A DNA stretch of 36,557 nt from an uncultured Candidatus Melainabacteria bacterium (GTDB lineage: Bacteria > Cyanobacteriota > Vampirovibrionia > Gastranaerophilales > Gastranaerophilaceae). The notes beneath the pieces are model-generated. The model did no database searches. It had not been told where the DNA came from and saw only the letters and a program-made list of their open reading frames with translations. Below, piece after piece: positions 29,450 through 36,557 of the stretch (within the stretch, counting starts at the first letter, position 1; every line of letters begins with the position of its first letter). The stretch covers positions 1-36,557 of the forward strand of contig CATLEG010000011.1 in assembly GCA_949915775.1 (NCBI GenBank), written 5' to 3'. A program made the translations under genes and the position numbers.

Positions 29450-31870
29450 TTAATAAGCAACCCTCTCTTTTCTTTCAAATTCTCTCTTTATAAGTGAAAT
29501 AACTTCATCTTTGTGTTGTTTTAAGAGTTTTGCAAATTCATCTTTTGTTGATCCGTTAGGTACTGTTATTGTCGGAGAATAATTTATTACAAAACTTGCA
29601 CCGCCCATTGTTCCTATTCTTCCGACATTTGCTTTAAATGATGATGTCATAAGACCAAGAGATTTGTTCATAGCCGATACAAGCGGGGTTGGTTTTATTG
29701 TTGAAGCAATAGTTTCTACAATTTTCAGTTTATGTAAATCTTTAAGAGGTCCTGTTTTTGCGGGAGAGTGCGGTAAGTGATCCCTTATAATTTGAGTTAA
29801 ACCGCCTATTGCTTTTTTAACCTTTTCAAAACTTTTTATAATTCCGCCTGCAAGCATTGAACCGATTTTTGCACCAAATTCAACAACTTTTGCAATAAGT
29901 TCAACGAATTTTACAATAATTCCCGCTATTGCTTTACCGAATTTTACACCCATTTGTTCGGCTTTTCCGCCTGTATCTTCTACTGGTTTGAATAGTTTTT
30001 TAAACCAGTCAATAATTGAGCGAATAGGTTTTATTATCGGTTCAAGAGCCACTGCCATTCTTTTAAATACAGGCATTAAAGGTTCTAATCCCGCTTTAAG
30101 TCCGTTCCATAAACCTTTAAAAAATGCGGTAATAGGTTTCCAATATTTGTAAATTACAAACACAACGGCACCGATAGCAAGAGCAATCCAACCAATAGGA
30201 GAAGTTAAAAGAGTTACGGAAAATGCCCTAAATGAAATAATCGCTTTTTGTATCATGCCGGGGATACCCAAAAAGGCATTTTTAAATCCGTTTAAACCTG
30301 TAATTACTGTATTTGGAATTGCTTTTATTGAATTTATAGACCAGTCTTTTAATGCGGAAACAGATCTTGAAATATTGATTGGAAGTTCTTTAAAACTTCT
30401 GACTATACCCTCTTTCAAGTTTTTATCAAGTCGGCGGATATCTGCAAAAATACCGTTTTTAATTGAAAATGCAGAACCTAAACCCATTTTATCGCCGTTT
30501 TGTGCAATTTTAAAACCGTATGTAATATTGTGTGCGGTTGAATTTAGTCCTAAATTTTCTAATATTTTTGCAGAATTTTGTACTAAAAGAGGTGTCAATG
30601 TTCTTGCTTTTTCAATAAAACCGCCGTAAAAGCTCAATAATTTACTACCCGCTAAACAGGCAACGCCGATTCCTGTTGCAAGAACACCCAATCCTGCCGT
30701 TGATATTGCAATAAAACTTTTTGCACTCGGTGGTAATTTCATAAACAAAGTCAAACATGTTTGTCCGAAATCTAACAGTTTACCAAATAACGGTGATAGT
30801 GCTTCGCCAAGTTCAATACTTAAAACTTGTGAAAGGTTTTTAAGTCTTTGTAATTGTGCGTGTTCGGTATTAAATTGTTTTTGGTATCCCTCATTTAATA
30901 AATTTGCACCGTTACGCATTGATTCCAATGTTTCAATGTACGATTTATTTTGTTTTGTTGTCAAACCTACAACTGCGTTATATGCCATTGTAGAACCAAA
31001 TAACTCTAAAATAGCGGAATCATTACCGTGAACTTTATCTGTAATTGCTTTAAAGGCATTAACCATACCGCCCGATTTTTGTATAAGTTCTTTGAAATTA
31101 TTTACACCTAAACTTTTGAAAACTGCAACGGACTCTTTTGATTCTCTTGTCATTCCCGCAATAGCCGCTTTTAATTGATGATGTGCTTGAGCCGCCGGTT
31201 GTCCTGTTGTAGTTAATGCGGCTACTGATGCCAAATAATCATCAAGTTCAATTCCGGCGGCTGCAACTGTTCCCGCAACAGAACCAAAACCCTGTGCAAT
31301 TCCCGATATTGTTGTTTTACCAAATTTAACTGTTTTGAAAATAGTATCATATACTTTGTCTGCTTTTTCTCCTTTTAATTGAAAAGCATTTAAAGATGAT
31401 GTTACAAGATCCACCGCCTCTGATGTTGAACCTAAACCAGTAATACCTAATTGTGCCGACTTTTCCAAAACTTTAAATTGACTATCGGCTTCAATACCCG
31501 CTGATCTGATGTCATATAAAGCGGAGGTTAAACCGTCTAGGGCAACAGGGGTTCTTTTTGCAATTTCCAATACTTCGTTTTTCATAGCACCAAAATTTTC
31601 AATATTGGTATCTATCAATGTTGAAACATTTGCCATTCCTTTTTCAAAATCAGCCGCATTTTTAAGATTTACGGCACTCATAGCAAGCAAAGCACCGCCC
31701 GCCATAGTTGCGGTTTTACCGATTTTTTCAAGATTTGCTGAAACATCTTGTATTTTATGTTTCATTCTGTCAAATTCGGCATTTGATTTTGAAACAGAGT
31801 CCTTTATTACTTTTGACATTTTATCAAAAGCAACAAGGGTTAATGATATTTTCATGGCTGTATCGAGCAT
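29450..31870 (-). CDS. Tail tape measure protein
   Basis: The product is 806 aa. The N-terminal part is a coiled coil (about 15-60) and is followed by the TP901-type conserved region (F-E-K-G-M-A-N-V-S-T-L-I, then A-L-Y-D-I-R-S-A-G, G-Q-P-A-A-Q-A-H-H-Q-L). Hydrophobic segments lie at about 380-410 and 550-580. The last ~80 residues are conserved at the C-terminus (F-V-I-N-Y-S-P-T-I-T-V-P-N-G). It sets tail length and is threaded through the tube. By the usual ~1.5 A per residue rule the tail would be near 120 nm (rough inference). The gene lies just after the frameshifted chaperone. Confidence 0.92.
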   Translation of the reverse strand: MLDTAMKISLTLVAFDKMSKVIKDSVSKSNAEFDRMKHKIQDVSANLEKIGKTATMAGGALLAMSAVNLKNAADFEKGMANVSTLIDTNIENFGAMKNEVLEIAKRTPVALDGLTSALYDIRSAGIEADSQFKVLEKSAQLGITGLGSTSEAVDLVTSSLNAFQLKGEKADKVYDTIFKTVKFGKTTISGIAQGFGSVAGTVAAAGIELDDYLASVAALTTTGQPAAQAHHQLKAAIAGMTRESKESVAVFKSLGVNNFKELIQKSGGMVNAFKAITDKVHGNDSAILELFGSTMAYNAVVGLTTKQNKSYIETLESMRNGANLLNEGYQKQFNTEHAQLQRLKNLSQVLSIELGEALSPLFGKLLDFGQTCLTLFMKLPPSAKSFIAISTAGLGVLATGIGVACLAGSKLLSFYGGFIEKARTLTPLLVQNSAKILENLGLNSTAHNITYGFKIAQNGDKMGLGSAFSIKNGIFADIRRLDKNLKEGIVRSFKELPINISRSVSALKDWSINSIKAIPNTVITGLNGFKNAFLGIPGMIQKAIISFRAFSVTLLTSPIGWIALAIGAVVFVIYKYWKPITAFFKGLWNGLKAGLEPLMPVFKRMAVALEPIIKPIRSIIDWFKKLFKPVEDTGGKAEQMGVKFGKAIAGIIVKFVELIAKVVEFGAKIGSMLAGGIIKSFEKVKKAIGGLTQIIRDHLPHSPAKTGPLKDLHKLKIVETIASTIKPTPLVSAMNKSLGLMTSSFKANVGRIGTMGGASFVINYSPTITVPNGSTKDEFAKLLKQHKDEVISLIKREFERKERVAY

Positions 31871-32309
31871 TGTTCCTCTATTTCTGAATTACATTTGCTT
31901 GTATAGTTAATTGCTTGGTTACACCAATAAATAAGTTCTTTTATTTGCATTTGTCCGATTTCCGAATATTGCCAGCCGGTTGTTTTACATAAATGAATTA
32001 TGCTTAAACTGTCGGGAATTTCGTCAATGTCGTTTCCGTCTTTGTTTCCGTTTTCGGTGTTTCTTCCTTTTTTGTCGGTTGAAACTTCCCCGATATAGCA
32101 CTCTGCAATTCAATTACATCTGATAAATCCATTTCCAAAATATCTTCATAAACAAGTGGTTGTCCGTCTATTTCGGTTAATTCGGCAATTAAAGCATAAG
32201 GGATTTCTTCAGATGTTTTTGCTTTCATTTGTGCGTGTAGTAAATCAATACCTTTTCCGTTTCTCAAAATTGCAACTTTGCCTGAGGGTAAATTAATCGT
32301 TTTTTCCAT
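31852..32309 (-). CDS. Tail assembly chaperone, long form by -1 ribosomal frameshift
   Basis: The zero-frame product (32309-32004, 101 aa) matches the tail-chaperone pattern (I-N-L-P-S-G-K-V-A-I-L-R-N-G-K-G, then A-E-L-T-E-I-D-G). It carries the slippery heptamer A-AAA-AAG at 32073-32067 in the correct frame. A -1 shift there gives 152 aa ending at 31852, inside the start of the tape measure gene. The extension contains D-S-L-S-I-I-H-L-C-K-T-T-G-W-Q-Y-S-E-I and K-E-L-I-Y-W-C-N-Q-A, the typical gpT/E' part. Dual-form chaperones guide tape measure folding in lambda (G/GT) and P2 (E/E+E'). The ribosome binding site is AAGGAGA. Confidence 0.82.
32067..32073 (-). promoter_or_regulatory. Programmed -1 frameshift slippery site
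   Basis: The minus strand reads A-AAA-AAG, in phase with codons 79-81 of the chaperone. GGGGAAG about 18 nt upstream could act as a Shine-Dalgarno-like stimulator. I see no strong downstream hairpin. Confidence 0.78.
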
Positions 32310-32337
32310 AAAAATTTTTCTCCTTAATTTTTTGATG

Positions 32338-32377
32338 TTTATATGCGAATAAAATAGTGTTCAAAAAGTGTTCAAAA
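32338..32377 (-). promoter_or_regulatory. Promoter-like sequence before the tail genes
   Basis: On the minus strand TTGAAC (32364-32359) and TATAAA (32343-32338) are 15 nt apart. TTTTGAACAC is repeated twice with an 11-bp period (+ strand 32357-32366 and 32368-32377), which could be an activator site. The 133-bp gap between terminase and chaperone is the largest in this part of the operon. No gene is present in it. Confidence 0.3.
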
Positions 32378-32442
32378 GACTTCAAATTAAATTTTTAGGG
32401 TGCGGGGTAACCAACTAATCACAAAATTATTTTTAAGAGCCT

Positions 32443-33804
32443 TTAAAAGCCTTCTGTCATTTTTAGGGTTTCGTACTTTTTTCTTGATGAAATTTCAACT
32501 GGACTAAAAGGAACAGAACAAGCAATTAAAGCAAGTGCCAAAGCCCAAAATCTATCTGCGTGTCCGTTTACTTCTGAACTGTCGGCATCAAATCTTATGT
32601 TACCCGCCTTTGTTGAAACTTTGCGGATAGAATGTAAATCCTCTCTTATTTCGTGATCGGGCGGAATAAATATTGATTTGTCTTCAAAATTGATCCGTAA
32701 GTTATAAGCCATTTCTTCTTTTGATTTGTTGGTAAACATTACGGTTTCAACTCTGTATTTCCCGAAATCTCTTTGTGCTTGTTCTGCTAATTGCATACCA
32801 ATACCGGTACTATCAATGCAACATCTTCTTAATTTGGGGTGTTTCAGTATATTTGAAATAATTTCATATTGAATATGAAACGGTGTTTTTTCCAATACTT
32901 TAACTTTTCTTGTATATTTTGAGTTTTCAAACCGTTCTAAACACCAAATAACGGTTAAATCTTTTCTTCTTCCGATATCAATACCGACATATAAATCACC
33001 TTTGATGTCGTTTAAGTCTTTTAAAACTTCTGTATTTTCACAACTTGCAATCAAGTCATAAGGTAAAAATGCACATGCTTCATCTATTGCCACGCAACAA
33101 TATTCTTGTAACCAAGTGTATTCATCAAAACAGTCCTGTTTTTGTTCTTCTAACCAGTCGTGTTTTTCTTTTTCGGTGGTTTTTCTTCCATAAATTTTAT
33201 CAACTAAACCCTCTTTTACGGCTAATTGTATCGGGGTTGTATGTAACGACCATTTCAAGAGGTGTTTCATAATTTGGACTATAAATTTATAAAACAGGCT
33301 TGATTGTCCGTTATGCGTAGATAAAATCCTTAAAGGAAATCCCCAAGTTACACAAGGTTTTGCGGCTCTCCACATATCAAGCGGGTTTTTATGATGTGCA
33401 AATTCATCAAGAACTGTTTTACCGCCTTTGGATCTGAAAGCATTTGGGTTTGACGATAATGCGTGAATTTTTGTACCGTTTGAAAATTCAATAACATAGG
33501 CTTTTACATCTTTATCGGAATCAATAACTTGTTCGCCTAAATCTTTTGCAACAACATTAAAAAGATTTACCCATTTTTTACAATAGTCAATGTACTCTCT
33601 TGCGGCACTTTCATCGGCTGATGAAAACCACACCGCCGGAACTTTTTTATATACGCAATCTCTGACATCTTCATAAGATTGGCAATAAGTAGCCCCAATT
33701 CTTCGGGATTTCTCCCATATTTTTATTTTTGATTTATCGTTTAACCACCGCATCTGATACGGAAGAAAAAACGGTGTTTTATTCTTCTTCGGTTGGTTCG
33801 TCAT
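32443..33804 (-). CDS. Terminase large subunit (Mu gp28-like)
   Basis: The product is 453 aa. The ATPase domain starts with S-R-R-I-G-A-T-Y (residues ~33-40, a Walker-A variant typical of Mu gp28-like terminases), and Walker B is T-V-L-D-E-F-A near residue 130. The nuclease domain has D-L-Y-V-G-I-D-I-G-R-R-K-D (about 270-282), C-C-I-D-S-T-G-I-G-M and a late D-R-F-W-A-L-A-L-A. It packages DNA into proheads, in Mu by a headful mechanism from the integrated copy. It overlaps the small terminase by 26 bp. No portal gene follows it, unlike Mu. Confidence 0.92.
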   Translation of the reverse strand: MTNQPKKNKTPFFLPYQMRWLNDKSKIKIWEKSRRIGATYCQSYEDVRDCVYKKVPAVWFSSADESAAREYIDYCKKWVNLFNVVAKDLGEQVIDSDKDVKAYVIEFSNGTKIHALSSNPNAFRSKGGKTVLDEFAHHKNPLDMWRAAKPCVTWGFPLRILSTHNGQSSLFYKFIVQIMKHLLKWSLHTTPIQLAVKEGLVDKIYGRKTTEKEKHDWLEEQKQDCFDEYTWLQEYCCVAIDEACAFLPYDLIASCENTEVLKDLNDIKGDLYVGIDIGRRKDLTVIWCLERFENSKYTRKVKVLEKTPFHIQYEIISNILKHPKLRRCCIDSTGIGMQLAEQAQRDFGKYRVETVMFTNKSKEEMAYNLRINFEDKSIFIPPDHEIREDLHSIRKVSTKAGNIRFDADSSEVNGHADRFWALALALIACSVPFSPVEISSRKKYETLKMTEGF

Positions 33805-34225
33805 TTTCAGGCATAATTCCTAAAACATCTCTTTCAATTTGTGCAATCAATTCTTCGGATAGACCTTTTTGTTTTTCTTTTTCAGCGGGTTTATATACAA
33901 GATCCTCATAAGATTTTACTTTTGTGAACATAGGTATAATTCTGCAAAAAGCATACATTCTCCCCGGATCAATTTTTTCTCCGCTTTCCATATCTTCCAT
34001 AATGTCATTCATTAGTTTTCGGCAGAAAACATATAAATCCTCGTGAAAAGTTTGTTTTGACTTTAAAAATTCTTTCCGTTTTGTGTTCCAATCACCCTGT
34101 TCTTTCCACCTTGTTATTGTTTTAGTGTGAACATTTAAACGACTTGCAATTTCATCAATCGTCATAAATTTATATATGTATTGTCTTTCTGCTTCGGCTA
34201 ACAGATATTGTTTTTTATTAGTCAA
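33779..34225 (-). CDS. Terminase small subunit-like HTH protein
   Basis: The product is 148 aa from TTG 34225, supported by GGAGG a few bases upstream. Residues 18-45 form a helix-turn-helix (M-T-I-D-E-I-A-S-R-L-N-V-H-T-K-T-I-T-R-W-K), followed by helical and acidic C-terminal parts. DNA-recognising small terminases have this layout, and the place just before the large subunit supports it. Confidence 0.78.
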   Translation of the reverse strand: MTNKKQYLLAEAERQYIYKFMTIDEIASRLNVHTKTITRWKEQGDWNTKRKEFLKSKQTFHEDLYVFCRKLMNDIMEDMESGEKIDPGRMYAFCRIIPMFTKVKSYEDLVYKPAEKEKQKGLSEELIAQIERDVLGIMPENDEPTEEE

Positions 34226-34460
34226 ATTCCGCCTCCAATTTTTTGATTTTTTCAGCGGTTTCTTTCATTTCATTTTGAACTTCATAAAGACGATTTACGG
34301 AAACCGATATTTTTTCCATATCAAGTTTTAGTACATCTTCATAAGGATTTAATAAAGAACGAATAATTAAAATCAGACCCGAACTTTCCGTATCAAGTGT
34401 TCTGAATTTCTTTTTATTTTCGGCTAACAATCCTTTTAATTGTAATCTTTCGGGGTTCAT
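34218..34460 (-). CDS. Small coiled-coil late protein
   Basis: The product is 80 aa from ATG 34460, chosen because AGAGAGG lies 6-9 nt upstream and ATGA overlaps the previous stop. Helical throughout, with a C-terminal coiled coil (E-V-Q-N-E-M-K-E-T-A-E-K-I-K-K-L-E-A). In Mu, small genes (gp25-gp26) sit before the terminase genes, and this may be an equivalent. The function is unknown. Confidence 0.6.
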   Translation of the reverse strand: MNPERLQLKGLLAENKKKFRTLDTESSGLILIIRSLLNPYEDVLKLDMEKISVSVNRLYEVQNEMKETAEKIKKLEAEFD

Positions 34461-34705
34461 TGTTGTACCTCTCTTTTCAAGATAGGACACCAAAGGTTGT
34501 TGTCTATCTTGCTTTCAATTCGGGATAATAAAGCCGCATGATATTGGTTAGTTTCCAGTAAATCTTTTAAGATTTCAAAATTATTCTGAATAATTTTCTC
34601 AAATGCTTTAACTTGGGCTTGATGATATATATACCAAATTGCAAAAATTAAAGCGGGGAAACCAACATTTTCAACAAAAGGGGTAAGTTGATTAAAAATT
34701 TCCAT
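34457..34705 (-). CDS. Holin-like small membrane protein
   Basis: The product is 82 aa from ATG 34705, chosen for GAGGA at 34716-34712. One membrane helix (about 15-32: F-P-A-L-I-F-A-I-W-Y-I-Y) is followed by an amphipathic helical region. This recalls BhlA/UviB-type holin-like proteins, which have an N-terminal helix and charged tail. It is the first gene of the late minus-strand operon. A holin role is plausible, since the amidase lacks a signal peptide. Confidence 0.55.
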   Translation of the reverse strand: MEIFNQLTPFVENVGFPALIFAIWYIYHQAQVKAFEKIIQNNFEILKDLLETNQYHAALLSRIESKIDNNLWCPILKREVQQ

Positions 34706-34717
34706 ATAGTTCCTCAA

Positions 34718-34923
34718 AAATCGTGCATACGGATATTCATACTTTAAACAATGTTAGAAGTGTTTACAAATGTTTTGTGCAAATAATTTTACTTGCATTT
34801 TGCAAGTAAAAATACTTGCATATTTCATTTGTAATAGGGTGAAACACCGTTTAAACTTTGAATATACGAGAGCAAAGTTTATACAAATGCGAATAATCGC
34901 ATACAAGAAAAGGTTAGTATTAT
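34718..34923. promoter_or_regulatory. Divergent late control region with several hairpins
   Basis: The region lies between the minus-strand terminase/tail operon and the plus-strand head operon. It has the inverted repeat ACTTGCA (34791-34797) / TGCAAGT (34801-34807), a further ACTTGCA (34814-34820), a 9-bp pair TAAACTTTG (34852-34860) / CAAAGTTTA (34873-34881), and TGCGA (34888-34892) / TCGCA (34897-34901). The three ACTTGCA half-sites look like an activator or repressor site, perhaps for the Mor-like protein. This is inferred from position. Confidence 0.45.
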
Positions 34924-35916
34924 ATGAAGTATTTTCAAGTTTTTAAAGCGGGGAAATATCCGCAAGGAGAATTTACCCAAAAAGATGTAGAAGAAATTGC
35001 AAAAAATTATGATCCGTCTTTTTGTGAAGCACCTATCACAATAGACCACGAACAAACTGGACCCGCTTATGGTTGGGTTGATAAAGTTAAAACTGACGGA
35101 GATATTTTGCAAGTCAGTTTCAAAGATACCCCAAAATCATTTCAAGATGATGTAAATGCGGGCAAATACAAAAAAGTTTCCGTTGAACTCTATAAAAATT
35201 TAGAGGGCAAAGGTCATTATTTAAAAGCGGTTTCTTTTTTGGGTGCGGCTATCCCGCAAGTTAAAGGTTTAGAACCAGTTAAATTTATGGACTCTGAATC
35301 TGAAATTTATGAGTTTGAAGTAGCGGAAGACGAAACCGAAAATTTTACACAAGATGAAATTGACGATCTAAAAAAGCAAGTTGAAGATTTGGAAAATCAA
35401 ATTGCAAAATTCAAAGAAAAAGACAAACAAAAAGAACAAAAATTGGAAACAATTAAATCTTTGAAAGATAAAATTTCCGCTTTAACAAATGAAGTTTCTA
35501 CTTTTAAGGAAAAAGCACAAGGAAAAGAACAAATTGAACAAGAGTTGAACGACATTAAAACGGCTCTAAAAAATAAAGAATATGAAGATTTTATTGAAAA
35601 ACAAATCAATGACGGAAAATTAGTTCCCGCCAATAAAGATGTTGTTTTATCCATATTCAAAGAGTTGGATAATGTCAAAAAATTCGGTGAGGACACAGAA
35701 CTTGTATCAAGTTTCAAATCTTTTATTGAGTCCTTACCGAAACAAATTGTATTTGATGAAACCGCAACCAATAAAAATAAAATTGAGGGCGGTGAATCAG
35801 ATAAGTTTGCAAATGCTGATGAAGATAGTTTGGAAATCTTTAACCAAGCACAGGAACTTGCAAAAAAAGAAAATATTTCTTTTAAAGAAGCATTACTCCG
35901 ACTTGATACATTCTAA
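34924..35916 (+). CDS. Phage protease/scaffold (Mu gpI-like)
   Basis: The product is 330 aa. The protease part (about 1-120) has F-K-A-G-K-Y-P-Q-G, P-I-T-I-D-H-E-Q-T-G-P-A-Y-G-W-V and a later K-K-V-S-V-E-L-Y, L-K-A-V-S-F-L-G, the pattern of Mu I protein. The D-H and S residues are candidate catalytic positions. From residue 145 a long Lys/Glu coiled coil acts as scaffold. It should guide and trim the prohead. It is followed by the capsid gene after 58 bp. Confidence 0.88.
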   Translation: MKYFQVFKAGKYPQGEFTQKDVEEIAKNYDPSFCEAPITIDHEQTGPAYGWVDKVKTDGDILQVSFKDTPKSFQDDVNAGKYKKVSVELYKNLEGKGHYLKAVSFLGAAIPQVKGLEPVKFMDSESEIYEFEVAEDETENFTQDEIDDLKKQVEDLENQIAKFKEKDKQKEQKLETIKSLKDKISALTNEVSTFKEKAQGKEQIEQELNDIKTALKNKEYEDFIEKQINDGKLVPANKDVVLSIFKELDNVKKFGEDTELVSSFKSFIESLPKQIVFDETATNKNKIEGGESDKFANADEDSLEIFNQAQELAKKENISFKEALLRLDTF

Positions 35917-35974
35917 AAATATATAATTTACCCCGATTTATTCCACATTAACCCCAAAGGAGCAATAAAAAATT

Positions 35975-36557
35975 ATGGGCAGACTAGAAGAATTACGAAT
36001 TAATGCGTATTTGTCCGAAGTCGCAAGAGGATACAGTAATAATGCATTTGTAGCACAAAATCTGTTTCCGACAATTTATTCCGAAAAAGAAAAAATTGAT
36101 ATTTTCGAGTTCAACAAAGAAGCATTTAACATTTATGACACAGAAAGAGCCATAAGAGCAAATTCAAATGTCATTTCTCCGCAAGGATTTAAAAAGCATA
36201 CCACGACTTTAACGGAACATGATTTGTCATATCCTATTGACTACCGTGAAGAACAGGAAGCAGAAAAAATTAAATTACAGTTACACGCAACAAATGTTGT
36301 AACTAACGGTTTACAGTTAAAACACGAAAAACAATGTGCCGATTTGGTGCAAGATCCTAACAATTATTCAAACACCAATAAAATTTTATTGTCGGGAACA
36401 TCTTGTTTTAACTACAAAATTTCTGATCCGCAAGGTGTAATAGACGATGCAAAAGACAAAGTTTCCGCTAAAATTGCACAAGACCCTAATACAATGGTTA
36501 TCGGTCAAGAAGCGTGGAAATCACTAAAAAAACACCCTCAATTAAAAGGTTTAATAT
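35975..36557 (+). CDS. Major capsid protein (partial, runs off right edge)
   Basis: ATG 35975, with AAAGGAG at 35956-35962, opens a frame without stop for 194 codons to the edge. It begins M-G-R-L-E-E-L-R-I-N. Segments such as N-N-A-F-V-A-Q-N-L-F-P-T, E-H-D-L-S-Y-P-I-D-Y-R-E-E-Q-E-A-E and D-P-N-N-Y-S, then P-N-T-M-V-I-G-Q-E-A-W, are characteristic of an HK97-fold major capsid family in Mu-like and other phages. It lies directly after the protease/scaffold gene, the standard head order. Confidence 0.85.
   Translation, partial: MGRLEELRINAYLSEVARGYSNNAFVAQNLFPTIYSEKEKIDIFEFNKEAFNIYDTERAIRANSNVISPQGFKKHTTTLTEHDLSYPIDYREEQEAEKIKLQLHATNVVTNGLQLKHEKQCADLVQDPNNYSNTNKILLSGTSCFNYKISDPQGVIDDAKDKVSAKIAQDPNTMVIGQEAWKSLKKHPQLKGLI

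Noticed and set aside
31509-31910. 133-aa plus-strand open frame opposite the tape measure gene
   Set aside because: Antisense shadow of a long conserved gene, with no ribosome binding site or known domain.
1-36557. CRISPR array
   Set aside because: No regularly spaced direct repeats of 20-40 bp were noticed on reading through the window.

Overview
The window is AT-rich (roughly 30% G+C by eye). Purine-rich Shine-Dalgarno sites are common, and TTG starts with good ribosome binding sites recur. Several exported proteins have Sec signal peptides, which fits a Gram-negative-type or other diderm host. The style recalls gut Gastranaerophilales ('Melainabacteria'), but that is inference and nothing here proves it. 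The window joins two mobile elements back to back: the right part of a tRNA-Asn-targeted integrative island (about 1-8864) and most of a Mu-like transposable prophage with a P2-type contractile tail (about 9.1 kb to the right edge).

Island (1-8864). From the left: the start of a small regulator with an operator-like palindrome, a membrane protein, an exported TPR protein, an exported protein with a possible nuclease-like core, and a small secreted protein. A defence block follows: a two-gene unit on the minus strand (SIR2 NADase-like protein plus an 873-aa partner) and, divergently, an AbiF/Abi_2-type HEPN protein. A tyrosine recombinase comes next, then a 42-nt 3' fragment of tRNA-Asn(GUU) that marks the attachment site. 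The intact tRNA is expected to the left of the window.

Prophage early region (about 9.1-19.65 kb, plus strand). There are two complete Mu-type transposition modules in tandem. The first is DDE transposase, AAA+ ATPase and a third gene. The second is Ner-like HTH, DDE transposase and MuB-like ATPase with its own HTH. The second continues in Mu order into GemA/gp16 and a Mor-like activator, then a DUF4268-like gene and several small unknown proteins. Two intergenic stretches (12931-13072 and 17121-17185) fold into candidate structured RNAs. A two-way terminator at 19615-19651 separates the early genes from the late genes.

Prophage late region (34.7 to 19.67 kb, minus strand). In transcription order: holin-like protein, small protein, small and large terminase, tail assembly chaperone with a programmed -1 frameshift, tape measure, gpU, gpX, an AbiF-like moron, gpD, gpV, gpW, gpJ, gpI, three tail-fibre proteins, a coiled-coil protein, an amidase and a small helical protein. 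The head genes (Mu gpI-like protease/scaffold and major capsid protein) are divergent on the plus strand from 34.9 kb and run off the right edge. Portal, sheath and tube genes are not in the window.

The most striking observation is that the island and the prophage each carry an AbiF-like HEPN gene of the same design. The start codon lies 6 nt after a -10 box, which predicts a leaderless mRNA. At the 3' end is a convergent ~50-nt RNA gene with its own sigma70-type promoter. Its terminator hairpin contains the TAG stop codon of the protein gene. The outer stem differs between the copies by paired changes. This looks like two related toxin/RNA modules on neighbouring mobile elements.
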